Source of the DNA: Actinomycetes bacterium
GTDB taxonomy: Bacteria; Actinomycetota; Thermoleophilia; Solirubrobacterales; 70-9
Reading direction: 5' to 3'
Length of the DNA stretch: 64,000 bases
NCBI GenBank assembly: GCA_016861045.1
Contig: BOKP01000004.1
Coordinates: forward strand, 124,001-188,000
Below the pieces are notes generated by a model. The model did no database searches. It saw only the letters and a program-made list of their open reading frames with translations, and was not told the DNA's origin. A program made the position numbers and the translations under genes. Positions 51,979 to 63,600 of the stretch are shown piece by piece (positions within the stretch are counted from its first letter, which is position 1; every line of letters begins with the position of its first letter).

Positions 51979-53246
51979 GGGGCCTCCTGGGTGGCTCGCT
52001 CGACGGCGCGGGCGGCGATGTCGGTGCGGATCTGCCGGCCGTCGAAGGTGATCCGCCCGGCGGCATCGTATGCGCGCTCCCGCGCGCTCGCGGCGTCGGG
52101 CCCGAGCGCGGTCACGTTCAGGACCCGGCCGCCGGCGGTGACGAGGCGCCCGTCCTCGACCGCGGTGCCGGCGTGGGTCACCTCGGCGCCTGCCGCCGCC
52201 GCCTCCTCGACGCCCCCGATCACGTCCCCGCTCGACGAGCTCTCGGGGTAGCCGGCGGAGGCGAGCACGACCGTGACGGCCCAGTCGGGGGCGAATTCGG
52301 CCTCGACCCCGGCGAGCCCCCCGGGCTCGCGGCTCGCGAGGCAGAGGTCGACGAGATCGGAGCGCAGCCGCGGCAGCACCGCCTGCGTCTCGGGATCGCC
52401 GAAGCGGCAGTTGAACTCGAGCACCCTCGGCCCGGCCGCGGTCATCATCAGCCCCGCGTAGAGGACGCCGTGAAACGGCGTCCCGCGCTCGGCGAGGAGC
52501 CGCACGACGGGCTCGTGGACGGCACCGACGACGGCATCGACGTCGTCGGCGTCGATGCCGGGGACCGGCGAGTAGCTGCCCATGCCGCCGGTGTTGGGGC
52601 CGCGGTCGCCGTCGAAGATCCGCTTGTAGTCCTGAGCCGGGGCCAGGGGCACGACGTTGGCGCCGTCGCAGAGCGCGAGCAGCGAAAGCTCCTCGCCCTC
52701 GAGGAACTCCTCGACCAGCACCCGGGTCGCCCCGAAGCGCCGCTCCGTGAAGAACGCCTCGACCGCCGCCCGGGCCTCTCGCTCCTCGGCGGCGATGATC
52801 ACGCCCTTGCCGGCGGCGAGGCCGTCCGCCTTGAGGACGATCGGGTAGACGCAGGCGGCGAGGTGGGCGAGCGCCTGCTCCCGCGTCGCGACGAGCTCGT
52901 GCCCGGCCGTCGGCACCCCGGCCTCACGCATCGCCTCCTTGGCGAACAGCTTCGACCCCTCGAGCCGCGCCCCGGCGGCGGTCGGGCCGAAGGCGGGGAC
53001 GCCGGCGGCCTCGAGGTCGTCGACGATGCCGTCGACGAGCGGCGCCTCGGGGCCGACCACGACGAGGTCGGCGCCGACGTCGAGCGCGGCCGCCACGACG
53101 CCGCGCTCGGCGGCGACGATCTCCGCGTCGGCGGCGATGCCGGCGTTGCCGGGAGCGCAGAAGAGCTCCGGCCGGTGCCGGGAGCGGGCCAGGGCCCGGA
53201 TGATCGCGTGCTCGCGGCCGCCGCCGCCGACGACGAGGACCCTCAT
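51975..53246 (-). CDS. purD: Phosphoribosylamine-glycine ligase
   Basis: An ATP-grasp enzyme, 423 residues. N-terminal [40 protein letters not shown], the ATP-grasp core [32 protein letters not shown], and [18 protein letters not shown] for metal and phosphate binding. First purine gene of the minus-strand series; its promoter should lie in the 31 bases before the GYD gene stop, or further upstream with that gene. Confidence 0.95.
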   Translation of the reverse strand: MRVLVVGGGGREHAIIRALARSRHRPELFCAPGNAGIAADAEIVAAERGVVAAALDVGADLVVVGPEAPLVDGIVDDLEAAGVPAFGPTAAGARLEGSKLFAKEAMREAGVPTAGHELVATREQALAHLAACVYPIVLKADGLAAGKGVIIAAEEREARAAVEAFFTERRFGATRVLVEEFLEGEELSLLALCDGANVVPLAPAQDYKRIFDGDRGPNTGGMGSYSPVPGIDADDVDAVVGAVHEPVVRLLAERGTPFHGVLYAGLMMTAAGPRVLEFNCRFGDPETQAVLPRLRSDLVDLCLASREPGGLAGVEAEFAPDWAVTVVLASAGYPESSSSGDVIGGVEEAAAAGAEVTHAGTAVEDGRLVTAGGRVLNVTALGPDAASARERAYDAAGRITFDGRQIRTDIAARAVERATQEAP

Positions 53247-53277
53247 CGCGGCGCCGCGGCGGAAGCCGGTGCGGCGC

Positions 53278-53559
53278 TCACAGCGATCCGGCGAAGTCCC
53301 CGCTCGGGATCGCCGAGAGGGTCTCGTTGACGGTCGTCCCCCGCGATCCGAGCTCGACCGACGCCTTCGCCATCACCTCGGGGCTCGCGGCCTCGACGAC
53401 GCTGACGAAGTCGTAGCGGCCGAGCGTCGCCCACTGGTCGTGGACCTTGAGCCCGATCTGCTCCATCTCGCGGTTCACCTCGGCGATCCGGTCGGGGTTG
53501 TTCTTGATCGTCTTCACTCCCTCGCTGGTCAGCTTGGTCAGCAGGATGAAATGGGGCAT
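53278..53559 (-). CDS. GYD-domain protein
   Basis: A 93-residue protein of the GYD family (ferredoxin-like fold), starting [20 protein letters not shown] and carrying the eponymous motif as [15 protein letters not shown]. Function of the family is unknown; members are often small cytoplasmic homodimers. It precedes purD by 31 bases in the same direction and could carry the promoter for the purine genes. Confidence 0.85.
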   Translation of the reverse strand: MPHFILLTKLTSEGVKTIKNNPDRIAEVNREMEQIGLKVHDQWATLGRYDFVSVVEAASPEVMAKASVELGSRGTTVNETLSAIPSGDFAGSL

Positions 53560-53644
53560 CGGGCCCTCCTCGTGGTCGCGGTCGGGGGTCTCGCCATTTC
53601 TCTCACGTCAGCGCCGCCGCCGCAAGCCCGGGCCTCCGGGCCGG

Positions 53645-54313
53645 TCAGCTCCGGGCCGGCAGAGCGGCGCTGCCGGCGATCAGAGGCCGGGTGATCGCGG
53701 GCGAGTTCGGGATCGATCCGTGCTCGACCGACTCGACCTCGAGCGGCGAGCCGGCGATCGCGGCGAGGGTGTCGCGGTTGCAGCGGCAGCCGTGCGCGAA
53801 GAGCCGCCAGGGCCGCTCGAGGCGGTCCTGCCAGCGTGCCGTCCGCGGATCGTCGGAGCGGACGTGCTCGAGGAACAGCAGGCGGCCGCCCGGGGCGAGG
53901 ACCCTGGCGACCTCCGCGAGCGTCGCCGGCAGGTCGTCGACGGTGCAGAGGACCAGCGTGCAGACCACGGTGTCGGCCGAGCCGTCGGCGAGCGGCAGGT
54001 CGTCGGCGGTCGCCTCGACGACGGTGGCACGCGCGCCGGCCTTCTCGCGAAGCCGCTTCGCCATCGGCGGGAACGGCTCGGTCAGGATCAGCTCGCCGAC
54101 CGTGTCCGGGTAGTGGCCGAGGTTGAGACCGGTGCCGGCGCCGAGCTCGACCGTGCGCCCGCGGGCGCCGGCGATCAGCCCCCGGCGCCGCTCCGCCATC
54201 CCGGCGCGCTCGGTGTCGGCCATGAACCGGTCGTAGCCGGCGGCGAAGACCCGTCCCCAGGTCGCGTCGTAGAGGCGCCGCCCGAGCCCCGCCCGCTGAT
54301 GCCGGTCGCTCAC
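53645..54313 (-). CDS. Class I SAM-dependent methyltransferase
   Basis: A 222-residue methyltransferase. The SAM-binding segment is VELGAGTGLNLGHYPDTVGE; the later LADGSADTVVCTLVLCTVDD and VLAPGGRLLFLEHV match the UbiE/PmtA-like group that methylates quinones or phospholipids. GTG 54313 overlaps the stop of the adjacent glycosyltransferase, suggesting the same glycolipid or surface-polymer pathway. A CRCNRDT segment near the end is distinctive. Confidence 0.85.
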   Translation of the reverse strand: MSDRHQRAGLGRRLYDATWGRVFAAGYDRFMADTERAGMAERRRGLIAGARGRTVELGAGTGLNLGHYPDTVGELILTEPFPPMAKRLREKAGARATVVEATADDLPLADGSADTVVCTLVLCTVDDLPATLAEVARVLAPGGRLLFLEHVRSDDPRTARWQDRLERPWRLFAHGCRCNRDTLAAIAGSPLEVESVEHGSIPNSPAITRPLIAGSAALPARS

Positions 54314-55560
54314 CCGATCACCTCCCCGAGGAGCGCCCGCAGGTCCCCGGTCGTGCGCTCCCAGGACAGCTCGGCCCGGCGGGCCCTCGCCCCGGCCGCG
54401 AGCTCGGCCCGGAGCCCGCCGTCGCCGAGGCGCTCGATCGCGGCGCCGAGGGCGGCGACGTCGGGCCTGAACGCCGGGATCCCCGAGCGCGGCGCCGTGC
54501 CGTCGGGGATCCCCGGCACCAGCAGGCCGTTGACGCCGTCGGCCACTACCTCGTTCATCGGCGGGTTGTCGTTCGTGATGATCGGCAGCCCCAGCGCCGT
54601 CGCCTCGTACAGGTGCAGGCCGAGGCCCTCCCAGCGGCTCGGGGCGAGGCAGACGTCGGCGGCGGCGAACATCCGCATGTACTCGTCGGCGGGCAGATCG
54701 GCGGTGACCAGCTCGATCCGGCGGTCGCGGCGGCCAAGCCTCGAGCCGCCGCGGATCATCCGCCCGACCTGCTTCGAGCGGCGCTCCACCTGCGCCTTCA
54801 GGATCATCCGCAGCCGCGGATCGCGTGTCGCGCGGAACGCCTCGATCGTCTCGGCGAGCGGCTTCCGCTTCGACATGAAGCCACCGGGGAAGAGGAAGGA
54901 GACGACTCCGGGGGAATCCTCCGCTGCGCGTCCGGTTCCCCCGGCTCCACCTTGGCGAACGGCGGCGCCCGGATCACGGCCAGCTCCCCGGGCTTCGCCC
55001 TGCGGGGGTGCCGGGGACGGAGCGCCGCCTTGCTCCGGGACGGGCTGGCTGAATCCCGCCTCCAATGACTTGGCCATCTCGACGAGGCCCGGGAAGCAGC
55101 CCCATCTCACCCTTGGGGTCTCGATGCCGAGGTCGGCGTAGCGCTGCTGCTCGCAGGCGGTGATCGAGTAGATCCGGTCGAAGGCGCGCCTCGCGGGCTC
55201 GACGTGCTCGGAGGCGAAGTGCTCCCAGACGAAGCGGCCGACGGTGCGCACCCCCGTGGCTCGCAGGCGCGCGATCTCGTCGAACTGGTAGTTCTGGTCG
55301 AACATGACGACGTCGGGGCGGACGTCGCCGGCCCACGCCAGGTACTCCTCGGCCCCGATCAGGTAATCGCTGGCGGCGGTGACTCCCGCCTGCGCCCAGA
55401 CGCCCTCGGTGTCGATCCGGCACGGGCGGATGTTGCTCTTCCTGGTCGGCCGGGCGAGCACGAACGTCTCGTGCCCGAGCCCGTCGAGGGTGGCGCGGAT
55501 CTGTCGCGCGACGACCGCCTGGCCGCGGTTGAACCAGTAGGCGACGATCCCGATCCGCAT
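54310..55560 (-). CDS. GT-B glycosyltransferase, paralogue 5 (with repeat insertion)
   Basis: A 416-residue paralogue outside the main island. N-terminus RIGIVAYWFNRGQAVVARQI; TVGRFVWEHF; donor site RWEGLGLHLYEATALG; NDNPPMNEVVADGVNGL. The linker insertion of about 50 residues is encoded by the same 139-base repeat as paralogue 3, although the flanking protein is only moderately similar. A second short insertion (GRMIRGGSRLGRRD) distinguishes it. Coupled to the methyltransferase downstream. Confidence 0.86.
   Translation of the reverse strand: MRIGIVAYWFNRGQAVVARQIRATLDGLGHETFVLARPTRKSNIRPCRIDTEGVWAQAGVTAASDYLIGAEEYLAWAGDVRPDVVMFDQNYQFDEIARLRATGVRTVGRFVWEHFASEHVEPARRAFDRIYSITACEQQRYADLGIETPRVRWGCFPGLVEMAKSLEAGFSQPVPEQGGAPSPAPPQGEARGAGRDPGAAVRQGGAGGTGRAAEDSPGVVSFLFPGGFMSKRKPLAETIEAFRATRDPRLRMILKAQVERRSKQVGRMIRGGSRLGRRDRRIELVTADLPADEYMRMFAAADVCLAPSRWEGLGLHLYEATALGLPIITNDNPPMNEVVADGVNGLLVPGIPDGTAPRSGIPAFRPDVAALGAAIERLGDGGLRAELAAGARARRAELSWERTTGDLRALLGEVIG
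54905..55043. repeat. 139-bp in-frame repeat, copy B (with hairpin 54908-54944)
   Basis: Gapless alignment with 41911-42049, about 91% identical by eye. The hairpin arms are CCGGGGGAA (54908-54916) and TTCCCCCGG (54936-54944) around TCCTCCGCTGCGCGTCCGG. Relative to copy A, one base of the left arm and its partner in the right arm have both changed (C:G to G:C), preserving pairing. Confidence 0.85.
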
Positions 55561-55655
55561 CGCTCGAACCCTTGCACGCCGGCCCGGCGCCTGCCCACGG
55601 GCCTCCAGCACGCCGGGCGGTACCCGAGCGGCGGGGCGGCGATATCGTCGTCGTC

Positions 55656-56756
55656 GTGCCGCGGATCGTCCTCTTCGGAGCAACCGGCTACACCGGAAGG
55701 CTGACCGCGGCCGCGCTCTGCGACGCCGGCGCCGGGCCGGTCCTCGCCGCTCGCAACCCGATCACGCTCGCCGCTCTCGTCGAGGATCTCGGCGGCGGGC
55801 TCGAGACGGCCGTCGCCGATGTCGCCGATCCGTCCTCGGTCCGGGCCCTGCTCGAGCCCGGCGACGTCATGGTCAGCACCGTCGGCCCCTTCGCCCGCTG
55901 GGGGGCCGCGGCGATCGAGGCGGCGATCGACGCCGGATCCGTCTACATCGACTCGACCGGCGAGCCGCCGTTCATCCGCCGCGTCTTCGAGGAGTGGGGG
56001 CCGCGTGCGGAGGCATCGGGCGCGGCGCTTCTGACCGCGCTCGGCTACGACTGGGCCCCCGGCAACCTCGCCGGAGCTCTCGCTCTCGCTGACGCCGGCG
56101 GCGCGGCCCGTCGCATCGAGATCGGGTACTTCCTCACCGGCGGCGGGATGGGCGGGATGAGCGGCGGCACCCGCGCCTCAACAGCGGGAGTGATGCTCGA
56201 GCCGGGCTTCGCGTTCCGCGGCGGCCGGATCGTGGCCGAGACGCCAGGGCGCCGTCTCGCGCGCTTCGAAGTCCGCGGCCGCGAGCGCGAGGCGATCTCG
56301 GTCGGCGCCTCCGAGCACTTCACGCTGCCCCCGCTCAGCCCCGGGCTGACCGACGTCGAGGTCTACCTCGGCTGGTTCGGGAAGCTGTCGCGGCCGATGC
56401 AGATCGGCTCCGTCGGGCTCGCCGCGATCGGCGGGATCCCGCCGCTGAAGCGCGGGCTGGCGGCGCTGACCCGCCGGCTGGTCAGCGGATCGACGGGCGG
56501 ACCGAGCGCGGAGGAGAGGTCGGGCGGCGGCTCCTACGTCGTCGCCCGCGCCTACGGCTCCGGGGGCGGTCGCCTCGCCGAGGTCCGGCTCGGCGGCATC
56601 GACGGCTACACGTTCACCGCCAACTTCCTCGCCTGGGCGGCGTGCGCGGCCCGCGACGGCGCCGTCACCGGCAGCGGCGCCCTCGGCCCGGCCGCCGCGT
56701 TCGGCCTCGAGCGCTTCGAGCAGGGGGTCGCCGAGGCCGGAATCGCGCGGGCCTGA
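55656..56756 (+). CDS. Saccharopine dehydrogenase-like NAD(P)-binding oxidoreductase
   Basis: A 366-residue protein. The N-terminal Rossmann site is IVLFGATGYTGRLTAAALC, followed by VSTVGPFARWGAAAIEAAI and SVYIDSTGEPPFIRR, as in the saccharopine-reductase-like trans-acting enoyl reductase group used in polyketide/glycolipid synthesis in mycobacteria. The remainder shows no clear second domain motif. GTG 55656 chosen because the domain begins there. Divergent from the glycosyltransferase gene; the 95 bases between them carry the promoters of both. Confidence 0.82.
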   Translation: MPRIVLFGATGYTGRLTAAALCDAGAGPVLAARNPITLAALVEDLGGGLETAVADVADPSSVRALLEPGDVMVSTVGPFARWGAAAIEAAIDAGSVYIDSTGEPPFIRRVFEEWGPRAEASGAALLTALGYDWAPGNLAGALALADAGGAARRIEIGYFLTGGGMGGMSGGTRASTAGVMLEPGFAFRGGRIVAETPGRRLARFEVRGREREAISVGASEHFTLPPLSPGLTDVEVYLGWFGKLSRPMQIGSVGLAAIGGIPPLKRGLAALTRRLVSGSTGGPSAEERSGGGSYVVARAYGSGGGRLAEVRLGGIDGYTFTANFLAWAACAARDGAVTGSGALGPAAAFGLERFEQGVAEAGIARA

Positions 56757-56787
56757 GCGGGGACCGGGTCCCGGCGAGCCGCCCCGC
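56757..56787. terminator. Hairpin between convergent genes
   Basis: GCGGGG (56757-56762) pairs with CCCCGC (56782-56787), with a smaller CCGGG/CCCGG pairing inside. It starts right after the saccharopine-dehydrogenase-like stop, and the clpB stop lies 38 bases beyond it, so it could terminate from both sides. No T-tract is visible. Confidence 0.45.
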
Positions 56788-56824
56788 TACCCCATCAGGG
56801 GGAGGTTCGGTGCCGGCGAGCGTC

Positions 56825-59410
<2,586 letters not shown>

Positions 59411-59418
59411 CGGCGGCC

Positions 59419-59447
59419 ATTCTACGTGGCCCTCGTGCAGGAGTCAA
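59419..59447 (-). promoter_or_regulatory. clpB promoter, near-consensus
   Basis: On the minus strand TTGACT (59442-59447) and TAGAAT (59419-59424) are separated by exactly 17 bases. Transcription should start about 7-9 bases after TAGAAT, at or within one or two bases of the clpB ATG (59408-59410). Confidence 0.8.
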
Positions 59448-59493
59448 GAAATCTGCTACTACACGACTTAGATCTGTCCCGGGACCCGGGCCC

Positions 59494-59523
59494 CCCGGGC
59501 CCCCGGTGCCACCGCGGCCCGGG
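59494..59523 (-). terminator. GC-rich hairpin after the WS/DGAT gene
   Basis: CCCGGG (59494-59499) pairs with CCCGGG (59518-59523), with an inner CCGGT-GCC-ACCG stem. It lies between the stop of the acyltransferase at 59602 and the clpB promoter. It lacks a U-tract, so efficiency is unknown. Confidence 0.5.
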
Positions 59524-59601
59524 TTGCTAGCGCCCGGCCCCCGGCCTCGCTCCCCTTCGGCCGGCCTCCGGGCGGGGCGCCCCCGTGATCGCGGTCGCGG
59601 C

Positions 59602-61077
59602 CTACGAGGCGCGCCGCCCCCGCTCGCCCCCGCGCCCGTCCGCCCCGGCGAGCTCGGCCAGTGCCGCGATCGCCTCCGCGATCCCCTCCCGGAGCACCGC
59701 GAGGTCGGGAACGGCGTCGGGATCGGCGTTGATGCAGAAGCAGGCGTTGCCACCGTAGCTCAGCACGGCGATCCCGATCGCGTGCTCGGCGGCGAGCGGC
59801 ACGATCGGCCAGACCTCCTCGGCGCGGGCGCCGAACGCGTAGACGTCGGTCCGCGGGCCGGGGACGTTGGTGATCGTCAGGTTGAACAGCCGCGTCGCGT
59901 ACATCGAGCGGGCGAGGAGGCTGTGGACGACGGGCGGCGCGTGCGCGGTGAGGTCGATCAGCGCCCGCGACCCGGTCGACTGCCCGCCCTCCTTGTGCTC
60001 GCGGCTGGCGGCCGCCTGGAGCCGGTAGCGGCGGAGCGGGTCGGGCTCGGCCACCGGCAGCTCGACGAAGAGCGAGCTGATCCTGTTGCCGAGCTCGAGG
60101 GATTCGTCGTCGCGGCGGATGTTGACCGGGACCATCGCCCGGAGCCCGGCGGCGGGCGGCTCCTCGCCGCGGCCGAGGAGCAGGGCTCGCAGGCCGCCGG
60201 CCGAGGCGGCGAGGACGACGTCGTTGAGCTTTCCGCCGAGGCCGTCCTTGATCCCCTTCAGCTCGGCGAGGGGGGCGACCACGACCGCGAGGCGGCGATG
60301 GCCGCCGATCGGCACGTTGATGCTGCTGCGCGGCGCCGCGATCAGCTCGTCGCGGACGAGCACCTCCGCCAGCGCCCGCGAGCGCCTCAGGGCATCGACG
60401 CCGCGGTCGGGATGGCGGACGAGGTCGAGGCCGCGCCCGAGCACGCCGACGCCGGCCCGGCCGGCTCGCAGCGGCAGCAGCGCCGCCTCGCCCGCACGGC
60501 CGAGGACCCTGGCCGGCAGCGAGTGCCCGCCGGGCCGCTCCGACACCGGAGCCGGGCGGCGGTCCCGTGACCGTTCCCGCGGCGGGCCTCGCCGCCCGGG
60601 CTCGGTGTCGAAGAGCATCGCGCCGGCGTCGACGGAGCCGACGCCGTCGACGAGGCAGTGGTGGGTCTTGCTGGCGAGCGCCCAGCGGCCGTCCGCGAGG
60701 CCCTCGACCACGACCAGCTCCCAGAGCGGGCGCGAGCGGTCGAGGCGCTCACCGAAGTAGGTGCCGGCCCACTCGAGCAGCTCGGCGGTGCCTCCGGGCG
60801 CCGGCAGGCGCGCCCGGGTGACGTGGGCCGCGACGTCGAAGCCGGGGGCCTCGACCCAGCTCGGCCAGCTCAGCCCACCGGTCTGCGGCTCCGAGAGCCG
60901 CTGCCGGTAGCGCGGCAGCGCGTCGAGGCGGGTATCGAGGTCGGCGGCGACGGCGGCGACGCTCGGCGCCGGGCTCGGCTCGAAGACGATCACCGCACCG
61001 ATGTGCATGTGCGCGGAGAGGTCCGCCTCCTCGAGCTCGAGGAAGGTGGCGTCGAGCGCGTGCAGCCGGTCGGCCAT
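59602..61077 (-). CDS. Wax ester synthase/diacylglycerol acyltransferase (WS/DGAT)
   Basis: A 491-residue acyltransferase that makes wax esters or triacylglycerol from acyl-CoA. The catalytic HHxxxDG is KTHHCLVDGVGSVD (His139-His140, Asp144). Other family blocks: RSRPLWELVVVEGL, NDVVLAASAGGL, VPVNIRRDD and LTITNVPGPRTDVY. Such enzymes are typical of actinobacteria and support storage of lipid. The alanine-rich C-terminal tail is not conserved. It is divergent from the flavoprotein gene. Confidence 0.92.
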   Translation of the reverse strand: MADRLHALDATFLELEEADLSAHMHIGAVIVFEPSPAPSVAAVAADLDTRLDALPRYRQRLSEPQTGGLSWPSWVEAPGFDVAAHVTRARLPAPGGTAELLEWAGTYFGERLDRSRPLWELVVVEGLADGRWALASKTHHCLVDGVGSVDAGAMLFDTEPGRRGPPRERSRDRRPAPVSERPGGHSLPARVLGRAGEAALLPLRAGRAGVGVLGRGLDLVRHPDRGVDALRRSRALAEVLVRDELIAAPRSSINVPIGGHRRLAVVVAPLAELKGIKDGLGGKLNDVVLAASAGGLRALLLGRGEEPPAAGLRAMVPVNIRRDDESLELGNRISSLFVELPVAEPDPLRRYRLQAAASREHKEGGQSTGSRALIDLTAHAPPVVHSLLARSMYATRLFNLTITNVPGPRTDVYAFGARAEEVWPIVPLAAEHAIGIAVLSYGGNACFCINADPDAVPDLAVLREGIAEAIAALAELAGADGRGGERGRRAS

Positions 61078-61219
61078 CGTTGCTGCGGACGAGCCTAGGT
61101 TGCGGGGGCGGGCCGGCCATCCGCCGCCCGCACCGGACCCTCATCGGGGGTTTTCCCCGATGCGGAGGCGAACTCGCCGATCGACGATCCGGGGCACCCG
61201 GCGAGCGAAGGAGAGCGAC

Positions 61220-62482
61220 ATGCCCGCACACCCGAAGGTCCTCGTCCTCGGCGGCGGCTTCGCCGCGCTCGAGACCGCGTTCCTGCTCAGGATGCGCCAT
61301 CGCGACGATCTCGACATCCGGGTGGTCGCCGCCGACGACCGGTTCCTGTTCCGGCCGAACAGCATCTACGTGCCGTTCGGCGCCGATCCCGGCTCGCTGC
61401 TCGTCGACCTCAACGAGCCGATGCGGCGCCACGACATCGACTTCGAGCGCGGCCGGGTGGTCGAGGTCGATCCCGATGGCAGGCTCGTGACCCTCGACGA
61501 CGGCGAGCGCTTCGGCTACGACAAGCTCGTGATCGCTACCGGCGCCGACACGAGCCCGGACGAGATCCCCGGGCTCGCCGCGCACGCCGCGACGATCTGG
61601 ACCACCGACTCCATGCTCGACGTCCGGCGCCGCTTCGAGTCGGTCCGTGACCGCGTCCGCGCCGGCGAACGCCGGCGGGTGCTGTTCCTCGTCCCCCCGA
61701 ACAACAAGTGCTCGGGGCCGCTCTACGAGATCGCCCTCATGTTCGAGACCTGGCTGCGCCGGAACGACGCGCGCGACCGCGTCGACATCACCTGGTCGAC
61801 ATACGAGCACGGCTACATCCAGGCGTTCGGCCCGCGGCTGCACGAGCACGTGGCCGAGGAGTTCGCCGGCCGCGGCATCGACGGCCACGTCGAGGAGGCC
61901 GCCGTCGAGGTCGGGGCCGGGGAGGTCCGCTACGCCGACGGGTCGGCCCGCGGCTTCGACGAGCTGATCGCGTTCCCGCCCTACGTGGCCGCCGTCCGCT
62001 ATCCGGCGCTCGACTCGGACGAGCGCGGGTTCGTCGCCACCGATCCCGGCACCCGGCTCGCGGCCGGGCACGACGACGTCTACGTGCCGGGCGACGCGGG
62101 CGACTTCCCGATCAAGCAGGCGTTCCTCGCGTTCCTGCAGGCGGACGCGGTCGCCAACCACATCGACGCCGGGCTGCGCGGGCGCGACTTCGACCAGCCG
62201 TTCGACCCGGTGAGCATGTGCATCATGGAGATGCTCGACAAGGCGACGTTCGCCCAGGTGCCCGTCGAGGTCACCGGCGATCCCGACCGGCCGGTCCGGG
62301 TGCGCCCGGACGGGAACGGCGGCTACAAGGTCGGCACCTCTCCGGTCTGGCGGCTCGGCAAGAAGATGCTCGGCTTCTCGGTGCCGATGCGCTTCTCCGC
62401 CGGGGAGCCCTTCCACGCCGGCCGGGCATGGCAGGCGATGGACGTCGGCATCAAGGCGATGTCGGCGATGCTCGCCGACTGA
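61220..62482 (+). CDS. FAD-dependent pyridine nucleotide-disulfide oxidoreductase (SQR/NDH-2-like)
   Basis: A 420-residue flavoprotein. The FAD site is KVLVLGGGFAALETAFLL, followed by FLFRPNSIYVPFGADPG; a second pyridine-nucleotide-binding region and the FAD-binding VYVPGDAGDFPIKQAFLAF are present. The arrangement fits sulfide:quinone reductase or type II NADH dehydrogenase. Cysteines of an SQR-type redox pair are only partly apparent (one in NNKCSGPLYE, another in VSMCIMEMLD). Start ATG 61220 has GAAGGAGAG at the right distance. A sulfide-oxidising role would be of interest next to sulfotransferases but is unproven. Confidence 0.82.
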   Translation: MPAHPKVLVLGGGFAALETAFLLRMRHRDDLDIRVVAADDRFLFRPNSIYVPFGADPGSLLVDLNEPMRRHDIDFERGRVVEVDPDGRLVTLDDGERFGYDKLVIATGADTSPDEIPGLAAHAATIWTTDSMLDVRRRFESVRDRVRAGERRRVLFLVPPNNKCSGPLYEIALMFETWLRRNDARDRVDITWSTYEHGYIQAFGPRLHEHVAEEFAGRGIDGHVEEAAVEVGAGEVRYADGSARGFDELIAFPPYVAAVRYPALDSDERGFVATDPGTRLAAGHDDVYVPGDAGDFPIKQAFLAFLQADAVANHIDAGLRGRDFDQPFDPVSMCIMEMLDKATFAQVPVEVTGDPDRPVRVRPDGNGGYKVGTSPVWRLGKKMLGFSVPMRFSAGEPFHAGRAWQAMDVGIKAMSAMLAD

Positions 62483-62554
62483 CGCCGCAGCCGGTCCTTC
62501 GGCACGCGCCGGCGGCGCGCGGGCGCCGGGCCGCGCCCGCAACAATGGGTTGCG

Positions 62555-63541
62555 GTGAAGCGGGTCTATCGCAGAGTCCGGGACCGCGAGAGCGGCGTGC
62601 GCGCGTTCGAGTCGCGGACCGAGGTCTGGCGCGAGGCCGGCCTCGGCGACGAGATCAGCCGCGGCGACGCGCGCAAGGCCCGCCGCGAGGCGGTCGTCCT
62701 GGTCGTCCTGATCGTCGCCGTGATCGTCCTCTTCACGCAGCGCGAGGCGCTGCTGCCCGATGCCGGCAAGGGGCTCCGTTACGTCACCGCGGCGATCATC
62801 GCGCTGCTCGGCTGGCTGCTGGCACGGACCCTCGCCAAGAGCCTCGGGCCGTCCCTGCTCCGGCGCATGGAGCCGGGGACCGCCGGCACGGTCGGGTTCC
62901 TGACCAGGCTCGCGATGATCACGGTCGCGATCGTCGTCGCGCTCCGGATCGCGGGCGTCAAGCCGGAGACCCTGGCGGTCGGGGGGGCCTTCACCGCGGT
63001 CGTCCTCGGCCTCGCGGCCCAGCAGACCCTCGCCCACGTCTTCGCCGGGATGGTTCTGCTGACGACCCGGCCGTTCGTGGTCGGCGACCAGGTCAAGCTG
63101 CGCGGCGGCGCGATGTCCGGCGAGGTCGAGGGGATCGTCAGCTCGCTCGGGCTCTTCCACACGACGCTGCTCAGCGGCGGCGACCGGACGATGATCCCCA
63201 ACAACGTGATCATGCAGCTCGCGGTGATCCCGATCTCGGAGCCGGAGCGGATCGAGCTGCGGGCCCGCTTCAGCGCCGACGTCACCCCGCAGCGGCTGCA
63301 GCGGATGATCGAGAAGGCGGTCAGGGTGCCGCTCAGAAGCGCCCCCCAGGTCCAGCTCGAGGAGCTCGACGGCGACCAGGTGACGGTGATGATCACCGCC
63401 GTGCCGCTGAACCCCGCCGACGGGTCGAAGCTCGCCAGCGACGTCCTCGAGGCGGTCCGCGACACTGACCTCGACGGCAGGCCGGACGCCTACGACCTGC
63501 CGACCCCCACCGCCGAGCAGGAGCGGTCCGCCGGCCGCTGA
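62555..63541 (+). CDS. Small-conductance mechanosensitive (MscS-type) ion channel
   Basis: A 328-residue membrane protein. After a basic cytoplasmic N-terminus come hydrophobic segments at about 46-62, 74-95 and 112-135, then the pore-lining helix (GGAFTAVVLGLAAQQTLAHV) and the beta domain RPFVVGDQVKLRGG with GEVEGIVSSLGLFHTTL, the MscS signature. The C-terminal vestibule is shorter than in large members. GTG start. It lets solutes leave on sudden osmotic downshift. Confidence 0.9.
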   Translation: MKRVYRRVRDRESGVRAFESRTEVWREAGLGDEISRGDARKARREAVVLVVLIVAVIVLFTQREALLPDAGKGLRYVTAAIIALLGWLLARTLAKSLGPSLLRRMEPGTAGTVGFLTRLAMITVAIVVALRIAGVKPETLAVGGAFTAVVLGLAAQQTLAHVFAGMVLLTTRPFVVGDQVKLRGGAMSGEVEGIVSSLGLFHTTLLSGGDRTMIPNNVIMQLAVIPISEPERIELRARFSADVTPQRLQRMIEKAVRVPLRSAPQVQLEELDGDQVTVMITAVPLNPADGSKLASDVLEAVRDTDLDGRPDAYDLPTPTAEQERSAGR

Positions 63542-63600
63542 GCCGCCGGCCTTCGCGCCCGGAGCCGCCGCCGGCCGCCGGAGCAGACGGCGACGGTCGG

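Noticed and set aside
61001-61219. Upstream extension of the flavoprotein oxidoreductase
   Set aside because: The FAD motif requires a start just before it, and the ATG at 61220 has a good GGAG site; the extension overlaps the divergent acyltransferase start.
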